From: Yersinia kristensenii
GTDB lineage: Bacteria; Pseudomonadota; Gammaproteobacteria; Enterobacterales; Enterobacteriaceae
DNA length: 64,000 bases
Reading direction: 5' to 3'
NCBI RefSeq assembly: GCF_900460525.1
Contig: NZ_UHIY01000001.1
Coordinates: 3,348,001 to 3,412,000, forward strand
The position numbers and the translations under genes are program-made. Below, piece after piece: positions 51,576 through 61,220 of the stretch (within the stretch, counting starts at the first letter, position 1; each line of letters opens with the position of its first letter). The notes under the pieces were generated by a model that saw only the letters and a list, made by a program, of their open reading frames with translations, was not told the DNA's origin and made no database searches.

Positions 51576-53552
51576 TTAAAATTTACTCGAGCTTAGAACT
51601 GTTTGTACACCAGTGTAAGATAAGTGTGAGCCAACATTATATAAAGCTCCATTCTTTGTTAAAATCTCACACTTTCCTGTTTTACATAAAACATCCACCG
51701 GATTAATTTTTAATAACCTTTTTTCATCAGCAAACAAAGTATCCAACTTGTCACTAAATTCCTTTGCTTGAATAAGCCCTGAGATATCTTTTTCGTAATA
51801 ACTCTCAGATATTTCAGCACTTGAAGTTCTGATGATATTAAAGAATTTATTTTTAACATCTTCTGTAACTGAGGGGATCGGGTATACAATGACAACATTA
51901 AAGCCTTTATCAAGCAGTAGAGTGATGTTGTTTTTATATGATGTCCAAGCTTCATCACTATCGACAAATTTACCGACAGTGATATTCGCTCTACCGTCTG
52001 AGATTGGATCTAATGTTTCTTCTTTCGGATAGGCAAATTGAGCATAGTTTGTTGCTATAAAAATAGTTGTCTTATTTTTATTCTGGATGTTGTCCAGAAC
52101 GTTCCAGCGCCTTTTGTTAACTTCAGGGCATTCAGCAACATTCCCGAACCAAAGACCAGAAACGAATGGACATTGTTCGTAATCCAGCGCAATTAATCCT
52201 TTACCTTCTTTTTCCAAATTGTTTTTTAGTGCATATGTGAAGCTGCCAGCATAGCTATCACCGAGGACAATAACAGAACCGTCACCAAATTTGCATGCTG
52301 AATAAGGGTCTCTCATCGTACATGAAGTAGATGGAGTGTTGCTTCTTAATTTAATACCCGCTGGGCCTACAAGCCTTTTAAATTCTGGCTGTGAATAATT
52401 TTCGTACATATCTCTTGCAAGTGGTGTTAAACGAGATGGAAGACCATTTGATTGAATGTTAACGATATAACTAGATGAAATAACAGCGATTAAAGACCCA
52501 TAAAAGACAAAGTTAGATATAGATGACGAGCTTCTTCTGAATACATTTTCTATATATGTATATGTAAGAACAGATAAAACAAAAATAAGAGACACAAGCG
52601 TTGCAAAGGAAGCCCATGTAATACTGTCATTTTGAATTCTGAAAAATGCAAAAACTGGCTGATGCCACAAGTAAAGAGAATATGATATTCCACCCACATA
52701 AACGACAGGCTTAAACCTTAGCAGGGCAGAACTTATACTGCTCTGCCAAGAGCAAACTATAAAACAACACGTCCCTACCACTGGGATTAGAGTAATAAAG
52801 GATGGATGTAATATGGAATCATCAAAATAAAAAAATGAAAATACAATTAAGCAAAGACCAAACGCTGTAATCAGTTCGCTGATTAATTTATTTTCTTGTT
52901 TTCTTACAAGCCATGTACATAGCCCCCCAGCTATCAACTCCCATGCCCTTGTTTGTAGCATGTAAAATGAATAGCTAATATCATTGTGAGCCTGATAGTT
53001 TGCAAAGTATAATGATGCGAAGAATATAACAATTAAAGGTATATATGTCTTTTCTTTAAAAACTCTATAAAAACAAAATAGCAAAACAGGGAAGATAAGA
53101 TAATATTGCCACTCAACAGAAAGACTCCATGTGTGAAGCAATGGTTTTAATTCGCTTGTACTCGATGTATACGGATCTTCGTAATAGAAAAATATATTAG
53201 ATGTGAATGATATTGCTGATAATAAAGAGTTGCTGAACTTTACCAATTCTGACGGTAGTAAGAAATAATAAGCAGCAACGGTTGCTGAAAACAGAACAAA
53301 TAACAACGCAGGGAAAATTCTCTTTATACGCTTAATATAAAACTTAATAAAAGAGAAATTTCCTTCTTGTAAAGAGTTACGGATAATATAAGTTATCAAA
53401 AAGCCTGATAAAACAAAAAAAATATCAACACCAAAAAAACCGCCTGGCAGAAGATTGTGCCCTAAGACCTGAAGCTTAGCGTGATAAAGAATAACCGCAA
53501 CTACAGCTAAGGCTCTAAGTCCATCCAGTTCCGGCCTAAATTTTACTGACAT
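51576..53552 (-). CDS. OafA-like membrane acyltransferase with C-terminal SGNH domain
   Basis: A 658-residue protein. Residues 1-365 form an acyltransferase-3 domain with about ten helices: LDGLRALAVVAVILYH (His24), FFGVDIFFVLSGFLIT, LHTWSLSVEWQYY (140-151) and WHQPV near 296. The periplasmic SGNH/hydrolase-like domain (about 400-658) has VLGDSYAGS (Ser433) and SHLS (His643), but the expected Asp three residues before the His is Val640. Such proteins O-acetylate LPS O-antigen or other glycans. The gene is clearly more AT-rich than its neighbours and probably acquired. AGGA 8 bases upstream fixes the start. The acceptor is unknown. Confidence 0.85.
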   Translation of the reverse strand: MSVKFRPELDGLRALAVVAVILYHAKLQVLGHNLLPGGFFGVDIFFVLSGFLITYIIRNSLQEGNFSFIKFYIKRIKRIFPALLFVLFSATVAAYYFLLPSELVKFSNSLLSAISFTSNIFFYYEDPYTSSTSELKPLLHTWSLSVEWQYYLIFPVLLFCFYRVFKEKTYIPLIVIFFASLYFANYQAHNDISYSFYMLQTRAWELIAGGLCTWLVRKQENKLISELITAFGLCLIVFSFFYFDDSILHPSFITLIPVVGTCCFIVCSWQSSISSALLRFKPVVYVGGISYSLYLWHQPVFAFFRIQNDSITWASFATLVSLIFVLSVLTYTYIENVFRRSSSSISNFVFYGSLIAVISSSYIVNIQSNGLPSRLTPLARDMYENYSQPEFKRLVGPAGIKLRSNTPSTSCTMRDPYSACKFGDGSVIVLGDSYAGSFTYALKNNLEKEGKGLIALDYEQCPFVSGLWFGNVAECPEVNKRRWNVLDNIQNKNKTTIFIATNYAQFAYPKEETLDPISDGRANITVGKFVDSDEAWTSYKNNITLLLDKGFNVVIVYPIPSVTEDVKNKFFNIIRTSSAEISESYYEKDISGLIQAKEFSDKLDTLFADEKRLLKINPVDVLCKTGKCEILTKNGALYNVGSHLSYTGVQTVLSSSKF

Positions 53553-53960
53553 GCTTTTAATCCTAAGAAATATGGTTCCATAGCTACCCGCTATAGAATA
53601 TATAAAGCTCGCATTTAATGCGGTGGATTTTAATCGTACAGCCCGATCGATACAAGAAGTTAAATCATGATTACAACCGAACTGATGATAGAAAGGTTTG
53701 AGGATAGTCCGCGCATATAGCGGTTGGTCAGGGATGCTTGGATACATACGGGCATTATCTTAACGTGTTAAACTGCTACGTGGTGTATCAGTCGATTTGG
53801 GTGTGATTGATGCTATAGCATATGGTGAGTGGGCGCGGATGCGGATGGAACATTCATATGGTAGTATTACGGGGCATAGTAGGGGTGAAAATTACTGCAA
53901 AGCAACTATCAGTCAGATATGGCATACTAATGCTGAAATTTAACCAAGAAACTTAAAAAA
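53553..53960. other. Gap between divergent acyltransferase and small exported protein
   Basis: The acyltransferase frame stays open for 65 codons upstream without family similarity, probably by chance. Nothing else is recognised. Confidence 0.35.
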
Positions 53961-54317
53961 ATGAAATATTCTACTTTAGCCGCCGTTATCATCGGTATAT
54001 CCGCCACATTAGGTGGTGTTTCACATCAGGTTCAGGCCGCTGGGGCTTCATTAATTAATCTTGACTGCGAATTGAAAGAGGGCGGCAACCTTTCTGCGAT
54101 ATTGGATGGGCCTAATCAACAGCTGACCATCGATAAGTCAGTATTTCAGTTTGTTAAAGTCAATCCGGAAGGTCAGGGTGAATCGCTAATCTTCCAGAAG
54201 TCCAGTAACCAAGAACATGTTATAGCGGCTCTTAACATTTCCACCATGCCCATTCGTTTGGCGATTGTCGATGGTGAGCAAGCAAGTCAATATATTTGTA
54301 CTTATAGCAAAGCGTAA
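53961..54317 (+). CDS. Small exported protein of unknown function
   Basis: A 118-residue protein with a signal peptide (MKYSTLAAVIIGISATLGG, cleavage near VQAAG). The mature protein of about 90 residues looks like a small beta-domain with two Cys at opposite ends (LDCEL and YICTY), well placed for a disulfide. No family was recognised. Upstream sequence is weak for ribosome binding (AAGAAACTTAAAAAA). It lies between the AT-rich acyltransferase and the LpxA-like gene, and is transcribed away from the former. A terminator-like hairpin follows at 54697. Confidence 0.75.
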   Translation: MKYSTLAAVIIGISATLGGVSHQVQAAGASLINLDCELKEGGNLSAILDGPNQQLTIDKSVFQFVKVNPEGQGESLIFQKSSNQEHVIAALNISTMPIRLAIVDGEQASQYICTYSKA

Positions 54318-54696
54318 TACTGGGATAATAATTTGAAACAGGGCTGCCATAGGGCGGCCTTTTTAGTAGTGTCACGGGGAGATTGATTATTTGCTTCTTG
54401 TTGGCAAGAAATAAAAAGTCCAGATTCATCTGAAATAGAAGATTATATTCAATTTGCCTTGATGAAACATTATAACACTGTATGATTATTAGTCGTAGGA
54501 AGTTAAAGTATAGCAGTATTTGCGTCTATTACAGCTAGTGACTCGTGGGATAAGATGTTTAACAGATAAGCACATTAGGGATATTTACAGTGTGTTTCTC
54601 TGTTATGCAATAGTCGCGCTTAGGCTGTGTAATGTTGGAGTGTACGACGGACGCTTGCACCATAACATGACAGCCGGGAAAGTACCGGCATCCTTT
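54318..54696. other. Gene-free gap, right of the small exported protein
   Basis: An AT-rich stretch. A frame of about 100 codons across 54520-54831 lacks a start signal and family character. Nothing else is seen. Confidence 0.35.
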
Positions 54697-54724
54697 AAAA
54701 ACCCTGGTTATGACCGGGGTTTTT
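54697..54724 (+). terminator. Probable terminator upstream of the lpxA-like gene
   Basis: Stem AAAAACCCTGG/CCGGGGTTTTT (one bulged base) with a TTATGA-type loop, followed by TATATGG. It may end a transcript from the left or attenuate the next gene. Confidence 0.6.
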
Positions 54725-54881
54725 ATATGGACGATCGAATCAGCATGACGAGCATATTCCCTTATTCCTACCTGTTTCTATCAGTAAATCCGATTAAACC
54801 AATGGATGGATTAGTCCTTAGTCAGCCTTGAAGTTACCCACAGAGCAGCAAGTGAGTCCTCCACCAGGAGAATTAAATAGC

Positions 54882-55670
54882 TTGATTGATAACACCGCGA
54901 AAATTTCTGCTTCTGCAATCATTGAGAAGGGGGCGGTGATTGGTGCGAATGTACATATTGGCCACTTTTGTTACATTGGTTCTCAAGTCACTATTGGTTC
55001 CGGCACGGTGCTTAAATCGCATATTGTGATTAATGGTATTACCGAGCTTGGATGTGACAATTATATTGGACAATTTTCCTCCATTGGAGAGGTTAATCAG
55101 GATCTTAAATACAAAGGCGAGAGCACTCGAGTTGTCATCGGCAGTCGCAATTTGATTCAGCAAAATGTCACTATTCATCGCGGTACTTTACAGGGCGGTG
55201 GGATTACACATATTGGTAATGATAATAATCTGATGAGCCATGTTCATATTGGGCATGATTGCATTGTGGGTGACCATTGTTTCTTGGCATCAAATGTGGG
55301 ATTAGCTGGGCATGTCGAAGTTGATGACTTTGCCATTATTAATGCCGGCAGCGCGGTGCATCAGTTTTGTGTGATTGGCACTCATGCCCTAGTGAATATA
55401 GGGGCTTGCGTGGTACAGGATGTACCGCCTTATGTTATTGCACAAGGGAATCGCGCAGTGCCTGTCGGGATAAGAGGCGCAGGAGTTCGGGATGATTGGC
55501 TAAATAGCCATGACCAACAGGCGGTTAAAGGCGCTTACGAACTTATTTATCATCGGGGTAAGCGGGTGGCTGAGGTGAATAAAGAAATTGAAATATTGGC
55601 TAGGGAGTGGCAAATATTGCTGCCTTATAAGCCATTTTTCAGTCGTTCTGCACGTGGCATTATTCGTTAA
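54882..55670 (+). CDS. LpxA paralogue (UDP-sugar O-acyltransferase fold)
   Basis: A left-handed beta-helix protein of 262 residues, exactly LpxA's length, if it starts at the TTG at 54882 with AGGAG 11 bases upstream. An earlier TTG at 54828 would add 18 residues. Catalytic His125, plus His122, His144, His160 and Lys76 are conserved at LpxA numbering. But the acyl-chain ruler Gly173 is Ile, and Asn198, Glu200, Arg204 and Arg205, involved in nucleotide-sugar binding, are Arg, Ala, Asp and Asp. It is not in the usual lpxD-fabZ-lpxA-lpxB cluster. I infer a different acyl chain and probably a different sugar substrate. Confidence 0.82.
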   Translation: MIDNTAKISASAIIEKGAVIGANVHIGHFCYIGSQVTIGSGTVLKSHIVINGITELGCDNYIGQFSSIGEVNQDLKYKGESTRVVIGSRNLIQQNVTIHRGTLQGGGITHIGNDNNLMSHVHIGHDCIVGDHCFLASNVGLAGHVEVDDFAIINAGSAVHQFCVIGTHALVNIGACVVQDVPPYVIAQGNRAVPVGIRGAGVRDDWLNSHDQQAVKGAYELIYHRGKRVAEVNKEIEILAREWQILLPYKPFFSRSARGIIR

Positions 55671-55718
55671 TCAATAAAGCTGTGGAGCGCGGGAATCTCA
55701 GGCGGTCAGAATATAAAA

Positions 55719-55742
55719 AAGGCGCCACATTATGGGCGCCTT
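55719..55742. terminator. Bidirectional terminator of lpxA-like and dsbB
   Basis: Stem AAGGCGCC/GGCGCCTT with an 8-nt loop and an A run to the left, giving a T run after dsbB on the minus strand. Confidence 0.8.
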
Positions 55743-55786
55743 AAATAGATAAAGATATGTGTGAAAACTGTCAACCAAATCAAAAA

Positions 55787-56317
55787 CTATCGACTAAATA
55801 GATCGCGCCTTTTCGGCTTAACAAATTGACTGATTAGCACTAATACCGCCATAAGCAGATAAGCGGCGAAAATGCCGACTAACCATTGCGGCATTTCCAG
55901 TGACAGGAATTCCCACTGTTTTACTGCACAATCGCCGCTGGCAACAAAGATAGCGGGGAACCATTTGTCTAGTGGTAACCATGACGGGAAGCTGACAAAG
56001 AAATCACAGGTTGTGAAAGGCGATGGATGTAATTGCAGCATCGTATGTACCCAGGCTAATTGAACGCCTCTCCATGCACTGTAAATCCAGATAAAAATAG
56101 CCAGATAGCGCAAAGGGGATTTAGGTGCAATGGCACCCAGCAGTGATGCTCCAAGAATACCGAATAACGCGGCACGTTCGTAAATACACATTACGCAAGG
56201 CTGAAGCAGCATTACGTGTTGAAAATAGAGCGCAACCAATTCTAATACAAGTGCAGTCAGGGCCATTAACAGCCAAGCACCGCGCCCTTTAGAGCAGCGG
56301 TTAAGAAATTGCAACAT
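55787..56317 (-). CDS. dsbB: Disulfide bond formation protein DsbB
   Basis: A 176-residue inner-membrane protein with four transmembrane helices, the same length as E. coli DsbB. It reoxidises DsbA and passes electrons to quinones. Both Cys pairs are at the E. coli positions: Cys41-Cys44 (PCVMCIYER) and Cys104-Cys130. Arg48 is conserved. The start MLQFLNRC was set by alignment; the frame stays open 16 codons further upstream with another ATG. It lies downstream of nhaB on the same strand, as in E. coli, separated by a 14-bp inverted repeat. Confidence 0.97.
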   Translation of the reverse strand: MLQFLNRCSKGRGAWLLMALTALVLELVALYFQHVMLLQPCVMCIYERAALFGILGASLLGAIAPKSPLRYLAIFIWIYSAWRGVQLAWVHTMLQLHPSPFTTCDFFVSFPSWLPLDKWFPAIFVASGDCAVKQWEFLSLEMPQWLVGIFAAYLLMAVLVLISQFVKPKRRDLFSR

Positions 56318-56478
56318 ATCTTTATTTTCCATGCAGTAAGCAATTGTACTGGCAGTGTAAACCAATTCATCTTTGCTGCCAGCTACCCAAAGGTAAAATT
56401 AGGCAAAATCAGCTATTTCTCGCGTCTATCGGCCATCACGAGCATCAATTTTGCTTTGGGTGAGATATTGGTTTGTTA

Positions 56479-56524
56479 TACCCGCCCATTTTAGCCTCTT
56501 TATACGGGCGAAAATGGGCGGGTA
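56479..56524. repeat. Inverted repeat between nhaB and dsbB
   Basis: Perfect 14-bp arms TACCCGCCCATTTT/AAAATGGGCGGGTA separated by 18 bases, located 19 bases past the nhaB stop on the minus strand. It could be a terminator without a strong T run, a processing site or a repeat. Confidence 0.6.
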
Positions 56525-56543
56525 CGGACGATAGTTTAAGCCA

Positions 56544-58118
56544 TCAGTGTGTAATGCTAACCCCTGCCGCGAGATGAGGCAAACTTATCCAGCCACTTTG
56601 CATCATCCACTCCGTTGCCGGCACTAATAAGTACTCCACACCGAACAGGCCGACACATGTCATCACAATAGTATAAGGGAGAGCCATATATACCATTCGA
56701 CCATAGGATAGGCGAATCAATGGGGCGAGTGCTGAGGTCAACAGGAACAAAAACGCGGCCTGACCATTAGGTGTTGCAACAGAGGGCAGGTTGGTACCGG
56801 TATTGATAGCGACGGCCAATAGTTCGAACTGCTGGAGTGAGATAATGCCCAATTCAAATGCTTTTCGGGCTTCATTGATGTACACGGTGCCGACAAAAAC
56901 ATTGTCCGAGACCGAGGATAGTAAGCCGTTAAACAGATAAAATAGGGATAATTGGGCTGACGGTGAGGATTGTAAAACAAACTGAATAATCGGGGTGAAT
57001 AAGTTTTGCTCAATAATAACTGCAACCACGGCGAAAAACACCGTAAGCAGTGCAGTGAAAGGCAATGCTTCCTGAAATGCTTTACCCAGCGCATGTTCAT
57101 TGGTGATGCCACAGAGTGAGGTAGCAAGAATAATCACTGACAGCCCGACTAAACCCACTTCGGCTAAATGCAACGCCAACGCGAGTACCAACCAGACGCC
57201 AATGAGCGCTTGCACCAGCAGCTTCACTTTCTCCTGCCGATTTCGTTTCGCGCTAGCTTGTTGGTCATAATCCGTCAGAACATGACGCACTCGCTCAGGT
57301 AGTGCCGTACCGTAGCCAAACAGCTTAAAACGCTCGACCAACACACAGACCAACAATCCGCAAAACAGCACTGGCAGGGTGACAGGCAACATCCGCATAA
57401 AGAAATCACCAAAGTTCCAGCCGGCACTTTTAGCGATAATCAGATTTTGCGGCTCACCCACCATGGTCATCACGCCCCCCAGCGCTGTTCCCACGCCAGC
57501 ATGCATCATGAGGCTGCGCAAAAACGCGCGGAATTGCTCCAGCGTTTTACGATTTTCCTGGCTGTCTATCCAACTGTCATCATTGATGTCTTTATCCGAA
57601 TGATTTGAGGCAACGTGATGATAAATAGTATAAAAACCAACGGAGACACTAATGACAACGGCGATCACAGTCAGCGCATCGAGGAAAGCAGAAAGGAAAG
57701 CTGCGGCGATACAGAATGCTAATGAGAGAACGATTTTTGAGCGGATATTCAGCAGCAGTTTGGTAAAAATAAACAATAATAACTGCTTCATAAAATAGAT
57801 ACCCGCCACCATAAACACCAGCAGCAGCAGGACTTCGAGGTTATTGGCAATTTCTTCGGCTACCTGATTCGGGCTGGTCATCCCGATAGCGACGGCTTGA
57901 ATGGCCAATAAGCCACCGGGTTGTAATGGATAACATTTTAGAGCCATTGCCAGTGTAAAAATAAACTCAATAACCAGCATCCAACCGGCGACAAAAGGAC
58001 TGACAAAGAAGAATACCAGCGGGTTAATAATGAGAAACGCTATAATTGCCAGCTTGTACCAATCGGGTGAACTCCCCAGAAAATTTCTCAGTACGGCTTG
58101 TCTAATGGTCATTTCCAT
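56544..58118 (-). CDS. nhaB: Na+/H+ antiporter NhaB
   Basis: A 524-residue inner-membrane antiporter (E. coli 513) with about 12 helices, exporting Na+ in exchange for protons. Conserved [15 protein letters not shown] at the N-terminus, [32 protein letters not shown] and [14 protein letters not shown] are characteristic. The start is the first of two ATGs two codons apart. It is divergent from fadR with about 240 bases between the starts and upstream of dsbB. The few extra residues lie at the C-terminus ([15 protein letters not shown]). Confidence 0.96.
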   Translation of the reverse strand: MEMTIRQAVLRNFLGSSPDWYKLAIIAFLIINPLVFFFVSPFVAGWMLVIEFIFTLAMALKCYPLQPGGLLAIQAVAIGMTSPNQVAEEIANNLEVLLLLVFMVAGIYFMKQLLLFIFTKLLLNIRSKIVLSLAFCIAAAFLSAFLDALTVIAVVISVSVGFYTIYHHVASNHSDKDINDDSWIDSQENRKTLEQFRAFLRSLMMHAGVGTALGGVMTMVGEPQNLIIAKSAGWNFGDFFMRMLPVTLPVLFCGLLVCVLVERFKLFGYGTALPERVRHVLTDYDQQASAKRNRQEKVKLLVQALIGVWLVLALALHLAEVGLVGLSVIILATSLCGITNEHALGKAFQEALPFTALLTVFFAVVAVIIEQNLFTPIIQFVLQSSPSAQLSLFYLFNGLLSSVSDNVFVGTVYINEARKAFELGIISLQQFELLAVAINTGTNLPSVATPNGQAAFLFLLTSALAPLIRLSYGRMVYMALPYTIVMTCVGLFGVEYLLVPATEWMMQSGWISLPHLAAGVSITH

Positions 58119-58303
58119 TGTGAGCTACGGTCTCCTTAATAAGTTATTATGGTGTTATTACTGTCCAAAGTTACATTTTACTTTACGTTATTCGCCTAAA
58201 AACAATATGTATAATCTGTTCATCATTACATCTGCGCCATTTTTGCAACTTTATGACTGCTTTCACCATTTGTTCGGTTCTGGAGCTATATCAGAATACC
58301 GTC

Positions 58304-58315
58304 GTCTGGTATGAT
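58304..58315 (+). promoter_or_regulatory. Probable fadR promoter (extended -10)
   Basis: TCTGGTATGATG contains an extended -10, TGGTATGAT, 47 bases before the fadR ATG. The same bases partly resemble a FadR half-site, so autoregulation is conceivable. Confidence 0.4.
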
Positions 58316-58362
58316 GAGCATACTAAATTGCTGATATGTATCGCTACGGAACGTCAAAAAAT

Positions 58363-59082
58363 ATGGTTATAAAGGCGCAAAGTCCTGCCGGTTTCGCGGA
58401 AGAGTATATTATTGAAAGTATTTGGAATAATCGCTTCCCTCCAGGCACTATTTTGCCCGCGGAACGTGAGCTTTCAGAGCTGATTGGAGTCACCCGCACA
58501 ACATTGCGCGAAGTGCTACAACGGTTAGCCCGCGATGGCTGGCTCACTATTCAGCACGGTAAACCGACGAAAGTAAACAACTTTTGGGAGACGTCCGGTC
58601 TTAATATTCTGGAAACACTGGCGCGGCTTGATCACGACAGCGTGCCACAATTGATAGACAACTTACTGGCTGTTCGAACCAATATCGCTACCATTTTTGT
58701 GCGGACGGCCATTCGCAATCATCCGGAAAAAGCGCAGGAAATTCTGGCACAAGCGCAAACGGTTGATGATAACTCTGAGTCTTTCACCGCGCTGGATTAT
58801 GGTATTTTCCGTGGTTTAGCTTTTGCTTCGGGTAACCCTATCTATGGTTTGATCCTGAATGGTTTGAAAGGGCTCTATACCCGTGTTGGCCGCTATTATT
58901 TCTCGAATCCAGAAGCGCGTAAGTTGGCACTGACATTTTATAGCAAGTTGTCGACACTCTGTGATGAGAAAGCCTACGACCAAGTGTTGGACTGCCTACG
59001 AACCTACGGTAAAGAGAGCGGGGCTATCTGGCACAGTATGCAGAGCACCATGCCAAGTGATTTGACGGAAGCGCGCCGCTAG
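58363..59082 (+). CDS. fadR: Fatty acid metabolism regulator FadR
   Basis: A 239-residue GntR-family regulator, the same length as E. coli FadR. The winged helix (about 1-75, with [31 protein letters not shown] in family form) is almost identical to E. coli, so the operator should be conserved. The acyl-CoA-binding all-helical domain (79-228) follows. It represses fad genes, including fadD in this window, and activates fab genes until long-chain acyl-CoA binds. The start [11 protein letters not shown] was chosen by alignment over an ATG nine codons upstream. Confidence 0.98.
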   Translation: MVIKAQSPAGFAEEYIIESIWNNRFPPGTILPAERELSELIGVTRTTLREVLQRLARDGWLTIQHGKPTKVNNFWETSGLNILETLARLDHDSVPQLIDNLLAVRTNIATIFVRTAIRNHPEKAQEILAQAQTVDDNSESFTALDYGIFRGLAFASGNPIYGLILNGLKGLYTRVGRYYFSNPEARKLALTFYSKLSTLCDEKAYDQVLDCLRTYGKESGAIWHSMQSTMPSDLTEARR

Positions 59083-59108
59083 ACGAAAATGTGGTGGAGC
59101 AGAAAAAC

Positions 59109-59131
59109 AAAAGGGGCTGTTAGCCCCTTTT
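59109..59131. terminator. Bidirectional terminator of fadR and ycgB
   Basis: Stem AAAAGGGGCT/AGCCCCTTTT with a GTT loop, A and T runs on both sides. Confidence 0.9.
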
Positions 59132-59163
59132 TTACGCATTTTTATTCAGTAAGACAGCCAATA

Positions 59164-60699
59164 CTAGAGTTTATTGGTTCTGGGTGGGACGCTGTCGAGC
59201 AATTCAATACTGCCATCATCATTAAGTTGCTCCATATGGATATCAAATCCCCATAAGCGGTGGATATGTTTCATCACTTGTTGGCGGCTTTTATCCAGTG
59301 GTGCGCGGTCGTGAGGGATATAGCGCAGTGTTAGAGAGCGATCCCCGCGCAAATCAACATTCCATACCTGAATATTGGGTTCATGGTTACTCAAATTATA
59401 TTGAGCAGACAATTCATTGCGGATGGCGCGATAGCCTTCTTCATTATGAATAGCCGAAATTTCCAGATAATTATGCTTATCATCATCCAATACAGTGAAG
59501 AGACGGAAATCACGCATCACTTTTGGTGATAAGAACTGGCTAATGAAGCTTTCATCTTTAAAGTCACGCATAGCAAAATGCAGGGTATCCAACCAATCTT
59601 TACCGGCAATATCGGGAAACCAGTAATAATCCTCCTCAGTAGGGGACTGGCAAATGCGTTTAATATCCTGAAACATGGCGAACCCAAGAGCATAAGGGTT
59701 AATACCGCTATAGTAAGGGCTATTATATGGCGGTTGATACACAACATTGGTGTGGCTGTGTAAGAACTCCATCATAAAGCGATCACTGACCCGGCCTTCA
59801 TCATATAAATGGTTAAGAATGGTGTAATGCCAGAACGTCGCCCAGCCCTCATTCATCACTTGAGTTTGTTTCTGGGGATAAAAATATTGGCTGACTTTAC
59901 GCACAATCCGCAGTACTTCTCGCTGCCATGACTCGAGCAGTGGGGCATTTTTCTCCATAAAGTAAAGCAGGTTCTCTTGCGGCTCACTGGGGTAGCGCTG
60001 AGCTTGGGCTTGCACTTCTTCCCGGTCTTTTCGTGGCAATGTTTTCCACAATGAATTGACCTGGCTTTGCAGATATTCCTCACGGCTTTTCTGGCGCGCA
60101 GTTTCCTCAACCAATGAGATCTTTTGCGGGCGTTTATAGCGGTCAACGCCATAATTCATCAGTGCATGACAAGAATCGAGCAGCCGCTCAACTTCTTCCA
60201 CCCCATAGCGCTCTTCGCATTCACTGATGTAATGGCGGGCAAAGAGTAAATAATCAACAATGGAGCTGGCATCTGTCCATGCGCGGAATAAATAGTTATT
60301 CTTAAAGAAAGAATTATGACCATAGCAGGCGTGGGCCATCACCAAGGCTTGCATGGTAATGGTGTTTTCTTCCATTAAATAAGCAATACACGGATTGGAA
60401 TTAATCACAATCTCGTAGGCCAAGCCTTGCTGGCCGTGCTTATATTTTTGCTCGGTTTCGATAAACTTTTTACCGAAAGACCAATGGGTATAGTTAATCG
60501 GCATGCCAATACTTGAATAGGCATCCATCATTTGTTCTGAGGTGATGACCTCTATCTGATGAGGGTAAGTATCAAGCCGGTAATGTTTTGCCACCCGATC
60601 TATTTGATCCAAATAGACCTGTAACAATTCAAATGTCCAGTCCGGGCCGTCAGTCAGGCGCTTATCCTGCGCGGTGTGTTTCGATGTTGAAGTTGTCAT
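59164..60699 (-). CDS. ycgB: SpoVR-family protein YcgB
   Basis: A 511-residue cytoplasmic protein (E. coli YcgB 510) of the SpoVR family, named for a Bacillus sporulation gene; in enterobacteria it is a stress-related protein of unknown activity. Conserved segments include WTFELLQVYLDQIDRVAKHY-type N-terminus (WTFELLQVYLDQ), YEIVINSNPCIAYLMEEN, ACYGHNSFFKNN, NEGWATFWHYTI and NPYALGF. Several His/Glu clusters (HACYGH, EGWATFWH) suggest a metal centre, which I infer. It lies between fadR (convergent) and dadA (divergent), as in E. coli. Confidence 0.94.
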   Translation of the reverse strand: MTTSTSKHTAQDKRLTDGPDWTFELLQVYLDQIDRVAKHYRLDTYPHQIEVITSEQMMDAYSSIGMPINYTHWSFGKKFIETEQKYKHGQQGLAYEIVINSNPCIAYLMEENTITMQALVMAHACYGHNSFFKNNYLFRAWTDASSIVDYLLFARHYISECEERYGVEEVERLLDSCHALMNYGVDRYKRPQKISLVEETARQKSREEYLQSQVNSLWKTLPRKDREEVQAQAQRYPSEPQENLLYFMEKNAPLLESWQREVLRIVRKVSQYFYPQKQTQVMNEGWATFWHYTILNHLYDEGRVSDRFMMEFLHSHTNVVYQPPYNSPYYSGINPYALGFAMFQDIKRICQSPTEEDYYWFPDIAGKDWLDTLHFAMRDFKDESFISQFLSPKVMRDFRLFTVLDDDKHNYLEISAIHNEEGYRAIRNELSAQYNLSNHEPNIQVWNVDLRGDRSLTLRYIPHDRAPLDKSRQQVMKHIHRLWGFDIHMEQLNDDGSIELLDSVPPRTNKL

Positions 60700-61105
60700 T
60701 AGCGCATCCTCACGGTTTTATAACCCTGCAAAATACTGGTCACTTCAATAATCCTAGCTCAATATGAACAAATTGAGGCATGGCAAGACCTTATGTCAAT
60801 GAATATCCGTTATCTTTCAACAGAGGGCTGTTTGGGTGGGGCGTAACGGGAGTGTGGGGGGATTTTTTATTGCCAGAACCAATTGTCTTAAAAAAGATTT
60901 AATCAGGTTATTGTTCTGCATTTTCAGTGATTTTTTAGAGTAATAACCCAATAAAATTCACTTTAACAATATGCTAATTATTCATGCTGTTAATAGGTAG
61001 AATTAGGGGGTTTTTCAGTCATTCTCTCGTATAACTCGTTAAAAGCAGCATCTTATCGCTATTTCCCTCCGGCCATTGAATTGAAAAGTTATTGCGGTGT
61101 AAATT
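60700..61105. other. ycgB-dadA divergent region
   Basis: A long AT-rich control region suitable for Lrp, known to regulate dadAX in E. coli. No small gene found. The distinct CRP site is listed separately. Confidence 0.45.
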
Positions 61106-61127
61106 AATTGTGAATGTAATCACAATT
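61106..61127. promoter_or_regulatory. CRP site upstream of dadA
   Basis: A perfect TGTGA-N6-TCACA (61109-61124) extended to AATTGTGA and TCACAATT on the two sides, about 95 bases before dadA. E. coli dadAX is known to be controlled by CRP-cAMP and Lrp. Confidence 0.88.
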
Positions 61128-61220
61128 CATCATTAATATGTTGGATAGTTTTTTCTGCTGGGCTAATTTTCTGTCAACGGAATATTATGCTTTTAAGGCG
61201 TTTTGGGTGTGGGGGATGAT

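Noticed and set aside
53553..53747. A 65-codon N-terminal extension of the acyltransferase
   Set aside because: The extension does not resemble the family, whose N-terminus begins at MSVKFRPELDGLRA, and the inner ATG has a good AGGA site.
54520..54831. A 103-codon frame upstream of the lpxA-like gene
   Set aside because: No ribosome-binding site, mixed composition, and it runs through a probable terminator hairpin.
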